A model generated the notes under the pieces. That model saw only the letters and a list, made by a program, of their open reading frames with translations. It was not told the DNA's origin and did not search any database. Below are positions 1 to 9,170 of a DNA stretch of 54,762 nt, one piece after another. Position 1 is the stretch's first letter, and every line of letters starts with the position of its first letter. The stretch comes from Bacteroidales bacterium (GTDB lineage Bacteria; Bacteroidota; Bacteroidia; Bacteroidales; Paludibacteraceae), in contig SUXD01000015.1 in NCBI GenBank assembly GCA_015061145.1, positions 1 to 54,762 on the forward strand, read 5' to 3'. The position numbers were made by a program, and so were the translations under genes.

Positions 1-1
1 G

Positions 2-346
2 GATAAAAGTATGTTCAAAGTGATTGAGAAAGCTATCCTCGATTCAGGACTGGGCATCACACCCGAAAATAATGGCGAGATGATTCGCTTGGGTATTCCG
101 CCTTTGACTGAAGATCGTCGTCGCCAACTTGCGAAACAATGTAAAGGCGAATGCGAAACAGCTAAAATCAGCGTGCGAAACGCTCGCCGCGATGCTGTAG
201 ATAAATTGAAAAAGGCTCAGAAAGAAGGACTCTCGGAAGACTTGGAGAAAGATGCCGAAGTTGAAGTTCAGAAAGTGCACGACAAATACATCAAGAAAAT
301 TGATGACTTGTTCGCTGCCAAAGAAAAAGAAATTATGACAGTGTAA
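2..346 (+). CDS. frr: Ribosome recycling factor, C-terminal part (5' end outside window)
   Basis: RRF splits post-termination ribosomes together with EF-G in the cytoplasm. The frame is open from the window edge, and the first codons (D-K-S before M-F-K-V-I-E-K-A-I) match the interior of RRF, so the ATG at 11 is internal and not the start. The remaining roughly 114 residues cover the end of domain II and the C-terminal helix of domain I, including the charged helix with R-R-x-x-L-A-K and R-N-x-R-R-D. Full RRF is about 185 residues, so about 70 are missing upstream. It is followed by its own hairpin terminator. Identification rests on recognising the sequence and is secure. Confidence 0.95.
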   Translation, partial: DKSMFKVIEKAILDSGLGITPENNGEMIRLGIPPLTEDRRRQLAKQCKGECETAKISVRNARRDAVDKLKKAQKEGLSEDLEKDAEVEVQKVHDKYIKKIDDLFAAKEKEIMTV

Positions 347-354
347 TAGAGCCA

Positions 355-391
355 AAAGTGGAAAGGCAACTTTCCACTTTCAACTTTTTTT
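355..391 (+). terminator. Rho-independent terminator after frr
   Basis: There is a perfect 11-bp stem (AAAGTGGAAAG at 355-365, CTTTCCACTTT at 370-380) with a GCAA tetraloop, then a T tract at 385-391. It begins 8 bases after the frr stop. It also covers the GTG at 358 that opens the longest rsgA frame, which argues against that start. Confidence 0.85.
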
Positions 392-402
392 CTTATTTCT
401 CC

Positions 403-1326
403 TTGCAAGGTTTGGTCGTAAAAAACACTGGAAGCTGGTATCAACTGCGTACTGCGGAGGGTGAGTGCTTCGAAGCGAAAATTAAAGGCAGTTTTCGTAT
501 GAAGAAGATACGCACCACCAATCCTGTGGCCGTAGGCGACAATGTACTGTTTGAGGTGAATGCCGAAGGGCAAGCACTGATATCAGAAATATTGCCACGG
601 CGCAATTATATCATCCGAAAGGCGTCAAATCTTTCGAAAGAGTCGCACATCATCGCTTCTAATGTTGATTTGTCATTCTTGGTCGTGACTTTGGCGCACC
701 CCGAGACATCCACAGTTTTTATCGACCGATTTCTGGCTACAGCACAGGCCTACAATGTCCCTGTGTGTCTGATATTCAATAAAACTGACCTTTATACTGA
801 CGAAGAACGGCAGCGGGCCGAAAATCTTATTGCCCTTTACGAGGGGTTGGGTTATCGTTGTTTCCGTACTTCGGCATTGTTGGGCGAGGGCGTTGAGAGC
901 CTGAAGAATGAGATAACAGGTAAGATAACGCTGTTCTCGGGACATTCGGGCGTAGGGAAATCATCTCTCATTAAAGTGCTTTTGCCACACATGGAAATAA
1001 AAATTGGAGAAATTTCTGATTATCATCAGAAAGGACGGCATACAACCACATTCTCCGAGATGTATGAATTGCCCGAAGGCGGCTATCTGATTGACACGCC
1101 GGGTATTAAAGGATTCGGCACTATAGAGATGAAAGACAGCGAGATAGGTCATTTTTTCCCCGAAATTTTTGAAAAATCGCGCGAATGCCGTTTCGGTAAT
1201 TGCACGCATACCCACGAACCGGGATGCGCTGTGACAAAGGCCGTAGAGGAGGGCGCTATTGCTGCTTCGAGATACCAGTCGTTCCTGAGCATTATGGACG
1301 ATGCCACCGAAAGCAAATACAGATAA
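403..1326 (+). CDS. rsgA: Ribosome small subunit-dependent GTPase RsgA
   Basis: RsgA (YjeQ) is a circularly permuted GTPase that assists late 30S subunit maturation. In order one sees an OB-fold start ([11 protein letters not shown]), G4 FNKTDLY, the G1 P-loop [10 protein letters not shown]3 DTPGIKGF, and a zinc finger with C-R-F-G-N-C-x-H-x-H-x-x-x-x-C. The permuted order G4-G1-G3 is the family hallmark. The frame is open from a GTG at 358, but that codon lies inside the frr terminator stem and adds 15 residues the family lacks. The TTG at 403 gives [10 protein letters not shown], matching the usual N terminus, at 307 residues. The start choice is inference; the function is clear. Confidence 0.93.
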   Translation: MQGLVVKNTGSWYQLRTAEGECFEAKIKGSFRMKKIRTTNPVAVGDNVLFEVNAEGQALISEILPRRNYIIRKASNLSKESHIIASNVDLSFLVVTLAHPETSTVFIDRFLATAQAYNVPVCLIFNKTDLYTDEERQRAENLIALYEGLGYRCFRTSALLGEGVESLKNEITGKITLFSGHSGVGKSSLIKVLLPHMEIKIGEISDYHQKGRHTTTFSEMYELPEGGYLIDTPGIKGFGTIEMKDSEIGHFFPEIFEKSRECRFGNCTHTHEPGCAVTKAVEEGAIAASRYQSFLSIMDDATESKYR

Positions 1327-1383
1327 GGCTTCATGACAATATTGTTTGCTTTGTTCCGTTATTCCTAAAAATAAGACGCATAC

Positions 1384-2568
1384 ATGAAGAGTTTTTTATT
1401 CGGCCGTCAGAAATTCGGATTCTTTTTTGTCGCTATAGCGATAGCTATTTTAGTGCTGTCATCGGTAGCGACAAGTCGCATTATCCGCGATATAGCGAAA
1501 GTGGAAAGGTTCAAGATGAGCTTGTTGGCCGAAGCTACCAAGCGTATGGTGGAGGCCGAGCCCGATCAAAATGTGTCGTTCGAACTGCATATCATTGAGG
1601 GGAACGAAGATATTCCGGTCATTATTATTGATGAGGATGATAATTTATTGAGCTACAGAAATATAGATATTCTTGAAAAGAAACCGCAGCTTTCTTCAAA
1701 AATTGTGGCGAAAATGAAAAGCCGTCATGAACCTATCGTGATTGAATATGAAAGCGGCATCCGTCAGTATATCTATTACGATGATTCGTTTCTCAAGCTG
1801 AATATTATTTATTTTGCTTTGGTACAAGCTTTGGCAGTCATCGTTTTTGTGGCTGTCTTCGCCTATATTTTCATTATGCGTAAACGTGCGGAACAGAACC
1901 GCGTGTGGGTAGGCCTTTCGCGCGAAACGGCTCATCAGTTGGGCACCCCTATCACTTCGCTGATGGCATGGGTGGAAGTGCTGAAAGAAGAAAATCTTAA
2001 CCCCATGTATATCGATGAAATGTCGAAAGATGTGAATCGATTGCGGGTGATAGCCGAGCGCTTCTCGAAAATCGGTTCGGTGCCCGAACTCAAGATTGAG
2101 AATCTGACGGGCGTATTGCATCAGTCGGTAGAGTATTTGCGGAAAAGGGTGTCGAACCGCATTGTTATCACTTGCGATACGGCCGGCCAGATGTTTGTCC
2201 CTTTGAATGTGCCGCTTTTTGAATGGGTGGTCGAAAATTTGTGCAAGAATGCGGTGGATGCCATGGAAGGCGAGGGGCGCATCTCCATTTTGGCAGAAAT
2301 GACAGAAGGGAAAGCCGTGATAGATGTGTCGGATACAGGAAAGGGGATTGCGAAATCAGATTTCAGTACGGTGTTCACACCAGGATACACCACCAAAAAA
2401 AGAGGATGGGGGCTCGGACTGTCGCTGGTCAAACGTATAGTAGAAGAATACCATGGCGGAAAGATATTCGTGAAGTCGTCTGAAATAGGGAAAGGAACGA
2501 CATTCCGAATCGTCTTGCCATTGCAAAATACGAAAAAAAACAAAATAAGTTTTATTTTAAAAATATAA
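1384..2568 (+). CDS. Membrane sensor histidine kinase
   Basis: This is a 394-residue two-component sensor kinase of the inner membrane. One transmembrane helix lies near residues 11-30 and a second near 140-163, enclosing a periplasmic sensor region of about 110 residues without a recognised domain. The H-box is S-R-E-T-A-H-Q-L-G-T-P-I, with the phospho-acceptor His near residue 184. The ATPase domain has an N-box (V-x-N-L-x-x-N-A-x-D-A), a G1 box (D-T-G-K-G-I) and a G2 box (G-W-G-L-G-L-S-L). No response regulator is adjacent, so the partner is unknown. There is no HAMP domain and only a short linker between the second helix and the H-box. It starts 57 bases after rsgA and may be cotranscribed with it. 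Confidence 0.88.
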   Translation: MKSFLFGRQKFGFFFVAIAIAILVLSSVATSRIIRDIAKVERFKMSLLAEATKRMVEAEPDQNVSFELHIIEGNEDIPVIIIDEDDNLLSYRNIDILEKKPQLSSKIVAKMKSRHEPIVIEYESGIRQYIYYDDSFLKLNIIYFALVQALAVIVFVAVFAYIFIMRKRAEQNRVWVGLSRETAHQLGTPITSLMAWVEVLKEENLNPMYIDEMSKDVNRLRVIAERFSKIGSVPELKIENLTGVLHQSVEYLRKRVSNRIVITCDTAGQMFVPLNVPLFEWVVENLCKNAVDAMEGEGRISILAEMTEGKAVIDVSDTGKGIAKSDFSTVFTPGYTTKKRGWGLGLSLVKRIVEEYHGGKIFVKSSEIGKGTTFRIVLPLQNTKKNKISFILKI

Positions 2569-2572
2569 TTCA

Positions 2573-2580
2573 TACCTTTG
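2573..2580 (+). promoter_or_regulatory. Bacteroidota -7 box upstream of yceD-rpmF
   Basis: TACCTTTG matches the Bacteroidota -7 consensus TAnnTTTG. It lies 20 bases before the yceD start, just after the kinase stop and within an AT-rich stretch. No clear -33 box was picked out. Confidence 0.55.
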
Positions 2581-2600
2581 TAACCCAAAAAATCAAAAAA

Positions 2601-3170
2601 GTGAAAGAACTTGTTGATTATATTGTTTCTTTGAAAGAAATTGGCAGCGAAGTGGAGACGTTCTCGTGTCATTTGGGTGATGATTTCTTTGCGCAGATGA
2701 AAAATGACGAGGTCTCTCGCGGAAATGTTGCGGGCGAGGTGAAGGTGAAAAGGCTTGGCGAAGAGTCGTTCGAGCTTGCATTTTCAGCCAAAGGCGAAAT
2801 TATTATACCTTGCAACCGTTGCTTGGGCGATATGTCGCTCCCTGTTTCAATAGAAGAAACAATGCTTGTGAAGTTTGGAAAAGAATTCTCTGAGAATGAA
2901 GCGGACGATTCTGTAATAGTGCCCGAAGACGAAGGGACTATAAATGTCGGCTGGTTCATATTTGAATTTATAGTGCTCGGCATACCTATTACGCATGTTC
3001 ATCCAAAGGGCGCTTGCGATGAAGAGACTTACAACAGACTGAAACAAGTGATGGTGTTGAAAGAAGACGAGTCGTCGGACGAGGAGTTTGAGGAAATAGC
3101 GGACGAAAGAGAAAAACCGATGGATGCTCGTTGGAGTGAGTTGGAAAAATTAAAAAATAAATTAAATTAA
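2601..3170 (+). CDS. yceD: DUF177/YceD family protein
   Basis: This 189-residue protein begins with GTG, 20 bases after a TACCTTTG box. The central C-x-x-C (I-I-I-P-C-N-R-C-L-G-D) is the diagnostic motif of DUF177/YceD proteins, which are linked to 23S rRNA accumulation and ribosome assembly. The C-terminal third is very acidic (repeated D-E-S-S-D-E-E and E-E-I-A-D-E). It sits 12 bases upstream of rpmF, the near-universal arrangement for this family, which supports the assignment and predicts cotranscription. The molecular activity is not established in this phylum. Confidence 0.88.
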   Translation: MKELVDYIVSLKEIGSEVETFSCHLGDDFFAQMKNDEVSRGNVAGEVKVKRLGEESFELAFSAKGEIIIPCNRCLGDMSLPVSIEETMLVKFGKEFSENEADDSVIVPEDEGTINVGWFIFEFIVLGIPITHVHPKGACDEETYNRLKQVMVLKEDESSDEEFEEIADEREKPMDARWSELEKLKNKLN

Positions 3171-3182
3171 AATAATAAGAAA

Positions 3183-3365
3183 ATGGCACATCCTAAGCGA
3201 AAACATTCAAACAAAAGAACAGCCTCAAGAAGAACTCATTACAAGGCTACACTTCCTACATTGGCAATATGCCCTAATTGCGGAGCAGTTCATATTTTCC
3301 ATACAATCTGCAACGCTTGCGGGTTTTATAGAGGCAAACAGGTGATTGAAAAAGCAGAAGCATAA
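3183..3365 (+). CDS. rpmF: 50S ribosomal protein L32
   Basis: L32 is a small component of the large ribosomal subunit. The 60-residue product starts M-A-H-P-K-R-K-H-S and carries the zinc-ribbon pairs C-P-N-C-G and C-N-A-C-G, so it is the zinc-binding form. Its length is normal. It follows yceD by 12 bases and is closed by a hairpin terminator. It is not followed by plsX/fabH as in many other phyla; the next gene is a sugar nucleotidyltransferase with its own leader. Confidence 0.96.
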   Translation: MAHPKRKHSNKRTASRRTHYKATLPTLAICPNCGAVHIFHTICNACGFYRGKQVIEKAEA

Positions 3366-3391
3366 TTTCTGTTTTTAAAACACAAAAGAAC

Positions 3392-3430
3392 AAAGCAGTC
3401 GGTTGATAATTCAATTGATTGCTTTTTTTT
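3392..3430 (+). terminator. Terminator after rpmF
   Basis: A 15-bp stem (3392-3406 with 3411-3425) has three G-U pairs and a TAAT loop and runs into eight T residues. It lies 26 bases after the rpmF stop. Confidence 0.8.
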
Positions 3431-3540
3431 GTTGAAAAAAACAGATGAAAACAGTAGGCAGTTGTTTTTTTATTGTAACTTTATCATTATATTAGCATAA
3501 TGATAAAAAATGGATTTGTAATTTTTAAATCATTGAAAAT

Positions 3541-4614
3541 ATGAAAGATAAATTTTGTGTGATAATGGCAGGAGGTGCAGGAAGCCGTTTTTGGCCTTTC
3601 AGCAGGAACGAAAGGCCGAAACAGTTTCTCGATTTCTTGGGTACGGGCAGTTCTTTGCTGCAAATGACATATAATCGTTTTAGGAAAATCATTCCAGCCG
3701 AGAATATCTATATCGTTTCCAACAGAATTTATCGTGACCTGATAATGGAACAACTGCCGGAATTGCCAGAAGGCAATGTGCTGCTTGAACCTACGCGCCG
3801 CAATACGGCTCCATGCATTGCTTATGCGATGAACAGGATAGCCAAAGTGTCGGAGAACGCTAATGTTGTGGTGGCTCCCTCCGACCATTTGATACTGAAA
3901 GAGGATGAATTTCTGGATACCATTCAGCAGGGTTTTGATTTCGTGTCGGAAAACGATGCTTTGCTGACGCTCGGTATAAAACCTTCGCGCCCGGAGACGG
4001 GGTACGGATACATACAAATTTCTGAGGGCGACGGATTGTTGCGAAAAGTGCGCACATTCACCGAAAAACCTAATCAGGAAATGGCGAAAATATTTATGGA
4101 CAGCGGCGAATTCTTGTGGAATTCGGGCATATTCTTGTGGAGTATTCCGGCCATAAGAAAATCGTTTGAGACATTGCTGCCTGAAATGGCCAATAAGTTC
4201 AAACAAGGCACAGAGGTGTATGGAACACCACGCGAACAGGCGTTTATTGACGAGATTTATCCGCTTTGCCATAATATATCTATTGACTATGGCATCATGG
4301 AAAAGGCACCGAATGTATATGTACTTTGCTCTGATTTCGGATGGTCAGATTTGGGGACCTGGGGCTCGTTGTATGATCTGTCGCCCAAAGATGAAAATCG
4401 CAATGTATCCAACAGGTGTCAGGCGATGTTTTATGACAGCAAAGACAATATAGTGGTGATGTCGGAAGACAAGCTTGCTGTAGTGCAAGGACTTGAAGGT
4501 TATATTGTAGCTGAGTCGGGCAATGCTCTGCTCATCTGCAAGAAAGAGGAAGAGCAGCATATACGGCAGATGGTGAATGACATAACCGTGAAATATGACG
4601 GCAAATACAATTAA
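3541..4614 (+). CDS. Mannose-1-phosphate guanylyltransferase
   Basis: This 357-residue cytoplasmic nucleotidyltransferase makes GDP-mannose from mannose-1-phosphate and GTP for surface glycan synthesis. The N-terminal signature M-A-G-G-A-G-S-R-F-W-P-F-S-R followed by E-R-P-K-Q-F is the nucleotide-binding loop and catalytic Lys of the family. F-T-E-K-P near residue 175 and W-N-S-G-I-F-L-W near 197 are the sugar-phosphate pocket. It is a single-domain form without the C-terminal mannose-6-phosphate isomerase cupin of long ManC proteins. It is preceded by about 110 bases of AT-rich leader after the rpmF terminator. Confidence 0.9.
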   Translation: MKDKFCVIMAGGAGSRFWPFSRNERPKQFLDFLGTGSSLLQMTYNRFRKIIPAENIYIVSNRIYRDLIMEQLPELPEGNVLLEPTRRNTAPCIAYAMNRIAKVSENANVVVAPSDHLILKEDEFLDTIQQGFDFVSENDALLTLGIKPSRPETGYGYIQISEGDGLLRKVRTFTEKPNQEMAKIFMDSGEFLWNSGIFLWSIPAIRKSFETLLPEMANKFKQGTEVYGTPREQAFIDEIYPLCHNISIDYGIMEKAPNVYVLCSDFGWSDLGTWGSLYDLSPKDENRNVSNRCQAMFYDSKDNIVVMSEDKLAVVQGLEGYIVAESGNALLICKKEEEQHIRQMVNDITVKYDGKYN

Positions 4615-4657
4615 GAAGCTGTCTGTGTTGTGACGGGCATATAAAAAACAGAAATTT

Positions 4658-4954
4658 ATGGCATTTTTCAAACTGAATCAACCGAGAGGATATAATCATA
4701 AACCCATTTTTTATGATGAAGACAAGGAAATTCATGATAAAATGGTGGCAAAAGCGAAAAAGGATTTGGGTATCAAGGACGAAGACGAAACTTATGTTCC
4801 TGATATAAAAGGGCGATTCCGTGCTTCGCAAGGAAAGACGGAAAACGAATATACTTTTAATTTCCGCCGCAGAGCTGAAAAAAAATCTAACAAGCATTTG
4901 TTAGTGTTGGTTGTATTGCTTGTGTTGGTGTTGTTTTTTTGTTCCAGACTATGA
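4658..4954 (+). CDS. Small C-terminally anchored membrane protein
   Basis: This 98-residue protein has a hydrophilic, highly charged body (R-G-Y-N-H-K-P near residue 10, many K/D/E) and one C-terminal transmembrane helix rich in L and V (residues about 80-96), ending C-S-R-L. The topology suggests a tail-anchored inner-membrane protein. It overlaps the mutL start by 4 bases (ATGA), so the two are translationally coupled. No known domain is recognised; to my knowledge a small ORF of this type often precedes mutL in Bacteroidales, which supports it being a real gene. Confidence 0.75.
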   Translation: MAFFKLNQPRGYNHKPIFYDEDKEIHDKMVAKAKKDLGIKDEDETYVPDIKGRFRASQGKTENEYTFNFRRRAEKKSNKHLLVLVVLLVLVLFFCSRL

Positions 4955-6774
4955 GCGATATCATTCATTTGCTGCCCGATTCCATAGCCAACCAGATTGC
5001 GGCTGGCGAGGTGATTCAACGGCCGGCTTCGGTGGTGAAGGAGCTGGTGGAGAATGCCATTGATGCGGGAGCATTGCGCATTCAAGTGATTGTGAAAGAT
5101 GCAGGTCGTACCTTGATTCAGGTGATTGACGATGGCAAAGGTATGAGTGAGACCGACGCTCGCTTGGCTTTCGAACGGCATGCCACCTCTAAAATACGAC
5201 AGGCTGAAGATTTGTTCTCGCTGCGCACCATGGGTTTCCGTGGCGAGGCATTGCCATCAATAGTGGCAGTGGCGCAAGTGGAGATGAAAACACGCCGCGC
5301 AGAGGACGAACTAGGCACTTTTATCGCTATTTCGGGCTCGCAGCTGCAAGAGCAGTCGCATGTGTCTGCCGCAGTGGGTACTGACATCGCTGTCAGAAAT
5401 CTTTTCTTTAATGTGCCAGCTCGCCGTAAGTTCTTGAAAGCCAATGCGACAGAACTGCGTCAGATTATGGTCTGCTTTCAGCGGATAGCTTTGGTTTATC
5501 CCGACATAGCGTTTGAACTCTATCACAATGATGTGGTGATTTATTCGTTGAAACCGTCTAATTTGCGTCAACGCATCGATGCGCTGATGGGAAAGAAAAC
5601 CGGCGCCCATTTGCTGGAACTCAAGGAAGAAAACGAGATGGTGAAGATTCACGGTTTTGTAGGAACGCCTGAAACCGCCAAGAAAAAGGAGGCGCAGACT
5701 TTCTTTTTTGTCAATGGCCGCTATATGAACCACTCGTATTTCCACAAGGCGGTGATGCAGGCTTACGACAGAATGTTGCCTGCCGATACGCGTCCTAACT
5801 ATTTTATCTATTTTGATGTTGATCCGGCCACGATAGATGTGAATGTACACCCCACCAAGACGGAGATAAAATTTGAAAACGAAAATTATATATGGTCTAT
5901 TTTGCAGGCAACTGTGAAAGAAACACTCGGTAAATTTAATATTCTGCCGCCAATGTCGTTCGAGCCTGGCATGCAGATAATTAACGACTTTGTGCCGAGT
6001 GAAGATTTTGCCGAGCCGCAGCTTCATGCCAACCCGAATTATAATCCATTCGAGGCGCATCCCGTGCGCGATTTCGCTAAACCTGCATCGGCACCTAAAA
6101 AGATAACGCAGGATTGGGAAAAACTCTATAGCGCATTTGAAAGTGAAGTGCTGCCTGACGAAGGAGTTGAACCGCAGCGGTTGACACAGCAGCTTCAGTT
6201 TGATATTCCCGTGTTGAAACCCAAAATGTTTCAGTTCCAGAAAAAATATATCGTGACGCCGATGGAGTCGGGACTGATGTTTATCGACCAGCATCGTGCG
6301 CATGTGCGGGTTTTGTACGAGCGCAACATGAAAATGATGACAGAAAAGACTACCCGTTCGCAAGCGTTGCTGTTTCCAGAAAGGATGGAACTGAATCCTT
6401 CGCTCTTGCCTTTGCTGCATTGTCTGAACGACGACCTGAAAGCGGTGGGGTATGTCTTTGAAGAGGCAGGTGAAGAACTGGAAATTAGTGCGATACCGGC
6501 AGAACTGTCGCCAAGTTCAGCGTTGGAAGTGCTCTCGAAGATACTGAACGAGGAGATGAACCTTGATGCTGAAGATATAAAATCGGACATTCACGACCGT
6601 ATAGCGCTGGCCATGGTAAAATCGGCGGCGGTGAAGGCGGGTGCGGAACTCTCGGAAAACGAGATGGAAGAAATATACAACGCTTTGTTCGCATCGGAGA
6701 ACAATGCTTATACGCCCGACGGCAAAGCGATTGTGGCGATGGTGAGTACCGACGAGATTGAGAAACGATTCTAA
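4951..6774 (+). CDS. mutL: DNA mismatch repair protein MutL
   Basis: MutL couples MutS mismatch recognition to downstream nuclease and helicase steps. The GHKL ATPase domain shows L-P-D-S-I-A-N-Q-I-A-A-G-E-V, E-L-V-E-N-A-I-D-A-G, D-D-G-K-G-M and G-F-R-G-E-A-L. The start at 4951 (M-S-D-I-I) overlaps the stop of the preceding gene; the TTG at 4939 adds only four residues. Length is 607. In the C-terminal domain the stretch aligned with the endonuclease motif DQHA(x)2E(x)4E reads DQHRAHVRVLYE: the A and the first catalytic E are replaced by R and V, so nicking activity is doubtful. The linker around residues 360-420 is acidic and proline-rich. Confidence 0.95.
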   Translation: MSDIIHLLPDSIANQIAAGEVIQRPASVVKELVENAIDAGALRIQVIVKDAGRTLIQVIDDGKGMSETDARLAFERHATSKIRQAEDLFSLRTMGFRGEALPSIVAVAQVEMKTRRAEDELGTFIAISGSQLQEQSHVSAAVGTDIAVRNLFFNVPARRKFLKANATELRQIMVCFQRIALVYPDIAFELYHNDVVIYSLKPSNLRQRIDALMGKKTGAHLLELKEENEMVKIHGFVGTPETAKKKEAQTFFFVNGRYMNHSYFHKAVMQAYDRMLPADTRPNYFIYFDVDPATIDVNVHPTKTEIKFENENYIWSILQATVKETLGKFNILPPMSFEPGMQIINDFVPSEDFAEPQLHANPNYNPFEAHPVRDFAKPASAPKKITQDWEKLYSAFESEVLPDEGVEPQRLTQQLQFDIPVLKPKMFQFQKKYIVTPMESGLMFIDQHRAHVRVLYERNMKMMTEKTTRSQALLFPERMELNPSLLPLLHCLNDDLKAVGYVFEEAGEELEISAIPAELSPSSALEVLSKILNEEMNLDAEDIKSDIHDRIALAMVKSAAVKAGAELSENEMEEIYNALFASENNAYTPDGKAIVAMVSTDEIEKRF

Positions 6775-6784
6775 TTTTAAAAAT

Positions 6785-7114
6785 ATGTTTTTACATTGGT
6801 TGATTGCTACATTGGCGGTTTATATCACTGCCTATTTGCTTCCCGGCGTTGAGGTTCGGGATTTTTGGTCGTCTATCATCATTGCGGCCGTCATCGGGAT
6901 ACTCAATGCGGTGGTGAAACCTTTGCTGGTGTTCTTCTCGCTGCCGGTCACGATACTCACGCTCGGATTGTTCATTTTTGTGATTGATGCGCTGGTAATT
7001 TTGATGGCGAGTGCATTGCTGGATAGTTTTGAAGTGCAGAATTTTTGGTGGGCAATGGCTTTTAGTGTAATTTTGTCGATTGTTTCGCAGATGTTGAGTA
7101 AAATAATAGAATAA
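6785..7114 (+). CDS. Phage holin family / YvlD-like membrane protein
   Basis: This 109-residue, very hydrophobic protein has about four transmembrane helices and resembles the Phage_holin_4_2/YvlD family of small bacterial inner-membrane proteins, whose function is unclear. The motif [11 protein letters not shown] is typical: a loop with N and K-P between helices 2 and 3. The frame is open from 6758, but the ATG at 6785, 10 bases after the mutL stop, gives the normal N terminus. It ends 4 bases before gltX, so mutL, this gene and gltX probably form one transcript. There is no phage context, so a lysis role is unlikely. Confidence 0.8.
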   Translation: MFLHWLIATLAVYITAYLLPGVEVRDFWSSIIIAAVIGILNAVVKPLLVFFSLPVTILTLGLFIFVIDALVILMASALLDSFEVQNFWWAMAFSVILSIVSQMLSKIIE

Positions 7115-7118
7115 ATAT

Positions 7119-8633
7119 ATGAAAAAAGTAAGAGTAAGATTTGCGCCGAGCCCAACAGGGGCGTTGCATATAGGTGGTGTGCGTACGGCGTTGTACAATT
7201 ATCTGTTCGCCAAGAAAAACGGCGGCGAAATGCTGTTGCGTATCGAAGATACCGACAGCAATCGCTTTGTGCCAGGTGCCGAGGATTATATCATCGAGTC
7301 GCTCAACTGGTTGGGCATCAAGTTCGACGAGGGCGTGGGCATTGGAGGCGAATATGGTCCGTACCGCCAGAGCGAGCGCAAGGAGATATACAAACAATAT
7401 GTTGACCAACTGCTGAATGCTGGCAAGGCTTATATTGCCTTCGACACGGCAGAGCAATTGGAGGCAAAACGCGCAGAGATAAACAATTTTCAATATGACG
7501 CAAGTACGCGCGCAATGATGGATAATTCACTTACTTGTCCGCAGGAAAAGGTGCAGGAACGCATTGCCGCAGGCGAGAAGTATGTGGTGCGTTTCAAGAT
7601 AGAACCGAACGAAGACATCACAGTGAATGACTTGATACGCGGCAAAGTGGTCATCAATTCTTCTATATTGGACGACAAAGTGCTGTGGAAATCGGCGGAC
7701 TGTCTGCCTACCTATCACTTGGCGAACATTGTGGACGACCATCTGATGCAGATAACGCATGTCATCAGAGGCGAGGAGTGGCTGCCTTCGGCGCCATTGC
7801 ATGTGTTGCTCTATCGCGCTTTCGGTTGGGCTGACACAATGCCAGAGTTTGCGCATCTTCCTTTGTTGCTCAAACCCGAAGGAAACGGAAAACTTAGCAA
7901 ACGCGACGGAGATCGTCTTGGTTTCCCTGTTTTTCCGTTGGAGTGGCACGACCCAAAAACGGGCGATGTGTCGTCGGGTTATCGTGAGAGCGGCTATTTC
8001 CCCGAAGCGGTCATCAATTTCTTGGCACTGCTTGGCTGGAATCCGGGTACGGAACAAGAGATTTTCTCGATGGACGAACTCATTCAGGCCTTCTCGCTCG
8101 ACCGTGTGAGCAAGAGTGGTGCCAAGTTCGACTACGAAAAGGGCAAGTGGTTCAACCATCACTATCTGGCAAACAAGTCCAACGAGGAACTGGCGGCATT
8201 GATGGCTCCCGTGCTCAAAGAGAAAGGTGTTTCGTGCGAAGCATCAAAGTTGAACAAGATAATCGGTTTGATAAAAGACCGCGCGCATTTTGTGAAAGAA
8301 CTTTGGAACGAGATGTATTATTTCTTCGAAGCGCCGACGACTTATGATGAAAAGGCCGTGGCTAAGCGTTGGAAAGAAGATACGCCGAAATTGCTTTCGG
8401 CTTTGGTAGGATTTATGGCCACATGGGATGAAAATATTTCCGCCAAAGAAATGGAAGAGAAAACCATGGCATGGAATGCCGAAAACGGATTCAACAATGG
8501 TGCGGTGCTCAACCCGTTCCGTTTGGCGCTGCTTGGCGAGATGAAAGGGCCGCACATCTTCGATGTAGTGGAAATGTTGGGCGTGAAAGAGACCATTGCG
8601 CGAACCCAAAAGGCTTTGGAAGTGATTAAGTAA
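7119..8633 (+). CDS. gltX: Glutamyl-tRNA synthetase
   Basis: This class I aminoacyl-tRNA synthetase charges tRNA-Glu. The HIGH-type motif occurs as [13 protein letters not shown] at residues 12-24 and the KMSKS-type motif as K-L-S-K-R-D-G-D. Length 504 is normal. The helical C-terminal anticodon-binding domain is present and complete. It is closed by a long perfect hairpin. Whether it also charges tRNA-Gln cannot be judged from the sequence. Confidence 0.97.
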   Translation: MKKVRVRFAPSPTGALHIGGVRTALYNYLFAKKNGGEMLLRIEDTDSNRFVPGAEDYIIESLNWLGIKFDEGVGIGGEYGPYRQSERKEIYKQYVDQLLNAGKAYIAFDTAEQLEAKRAEINNFQYDASTRAMMDNSLTCPQEKVQERIAAGEKYVVRFKIEPNEDITVNDLIRGKVVINSSILDDKVLWKSADCLPTYHLANIVDDHLMQITHVIRGEEWLPSAPLHVLLYRAFGWADTMPEFAHLPLLLKPEGNGKLSKRDGDRLGFPVFPLEWHDPKTGDVSSGYRESGYFPEAVINFLALLGWNPGTEQEIFSMDELIQAFSLDRVSKSGAKFDYEKGKWFNHHYLANKSNEELAALMAPVLKEKGVSCEASKLNKIIGLIKDRAHFVKELWNEMYYFFEAPTTYDEKAVAKRWKEDTPKLLSALVGFMATWDENISAKEMEEKTMAWNAENGFNNGAVLNPFRLALLGEMKGPHIFDVVEMLGVKETIARTQKALEVIK

Positions 8634-8653
8634 TTTTTGGCGATATTACCTAT

Positions 8654-8697
8654 AAAGCGAAAGCGGAGATTTATGAATCTCCGCTTTCGCTTTTATA
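8654..8697. terminator. Bidirectional terminator between convergent genes
   Basis: A perfect 18-bp stem (8654-8671 with 8676-8693) has a TATG loop. It is A-rich on the left and T-rich on the right, so it can work in both directions. It separates gltX from the convergent secreted-protein gene ending at 8710. Confidence 0.88.
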
Positions 8698-8709
8698 ATA
8701 GTGCGGTCT

Positions 8710-9153
8710 TTATCTGACAATCACCTTGAATGTTTCTTCTCCGGCTTGTACAATGTAAATGCCGCCATTTACTTGGAATTGAAGTTTTTCTCCAACTTTA
8801 GATGCTACTTTTTGACCAATGATATTGGTAACGGTGACGATGCCTGTAGCATTTTCAACATTGATGCATCCTTGCTCTGCCCACACTTTCACTGGGCTGT
8901 CTTCGGCATTGGCAATGCCGGTTGGAATGTAGTTCTGCAGAGTGATGTTGTCAAGCAAAATGCCATATCCGTAACCGATATTGTCGCGAGCTTCAAACAT
9001 CAGCTGAAAGGTTTCTGACTTTTCGGAAAGGTCAAACTCTTTCTGAGTCCAACTATCGGCTCTTTCGCCATTCTCCATCAGATTTTGCCATTCTGCCGTT
9101 GCGGATGTACGGTAAAAGACCGCCAGTTCATCAACATCGCCGCCCCAGTCCAA
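8710..9153 (-). CDS. T9SS adhesin-like protein, C-terminal part (after apparent frameshift)
   Basis: This is the 3' piece of the gene that starts at 10859. The homologous frame runs from about 9172 and opens with S-F-Y-Y-Q-N-L-D-W-G-G-D, continuing the second adhesin (MAM-like) domain that the upstream piece breaks off. The last roughly 80 residues are a T9SS type A sorting domain: V-T-N-I-I-G-Q-K-V, a G-G-I-Y-I-V-Q-A-G strand and the terminal E-T-F-K-V-I-V-R. Such domains direct passage through the outer membrane and are cleaved or anchored at the surface. The apparent TTG start at 9153 is not a real start. Confidence 0.8.
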   Translation of the reverse strand: MDWGGDVDELAVFYRTSATAEWQNLMENGERADSWTQKEFDLSEKSETFQLMFEARDNIGYGYGILLDNITLQNYIPTGIANAEDSPVKVWAEQGCINVENATGIVTVTNIIGQKVASKVGEKLQFQVNGGIYIVQAGEETFKVIVR

Positions 9154-9170
9154 ATTTTGGTAATAAAAAC

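Noticed and set aside
5311-6420. 369-codon minus-strand open frame opposite mutL
   Set aside because: Antisense to mutL with no start context or known domain.
6785-7114. Prophage holin
   Set aside because: YvlD-like housekeeping membrane protein between mutL and gltX; no phage genes nearby.
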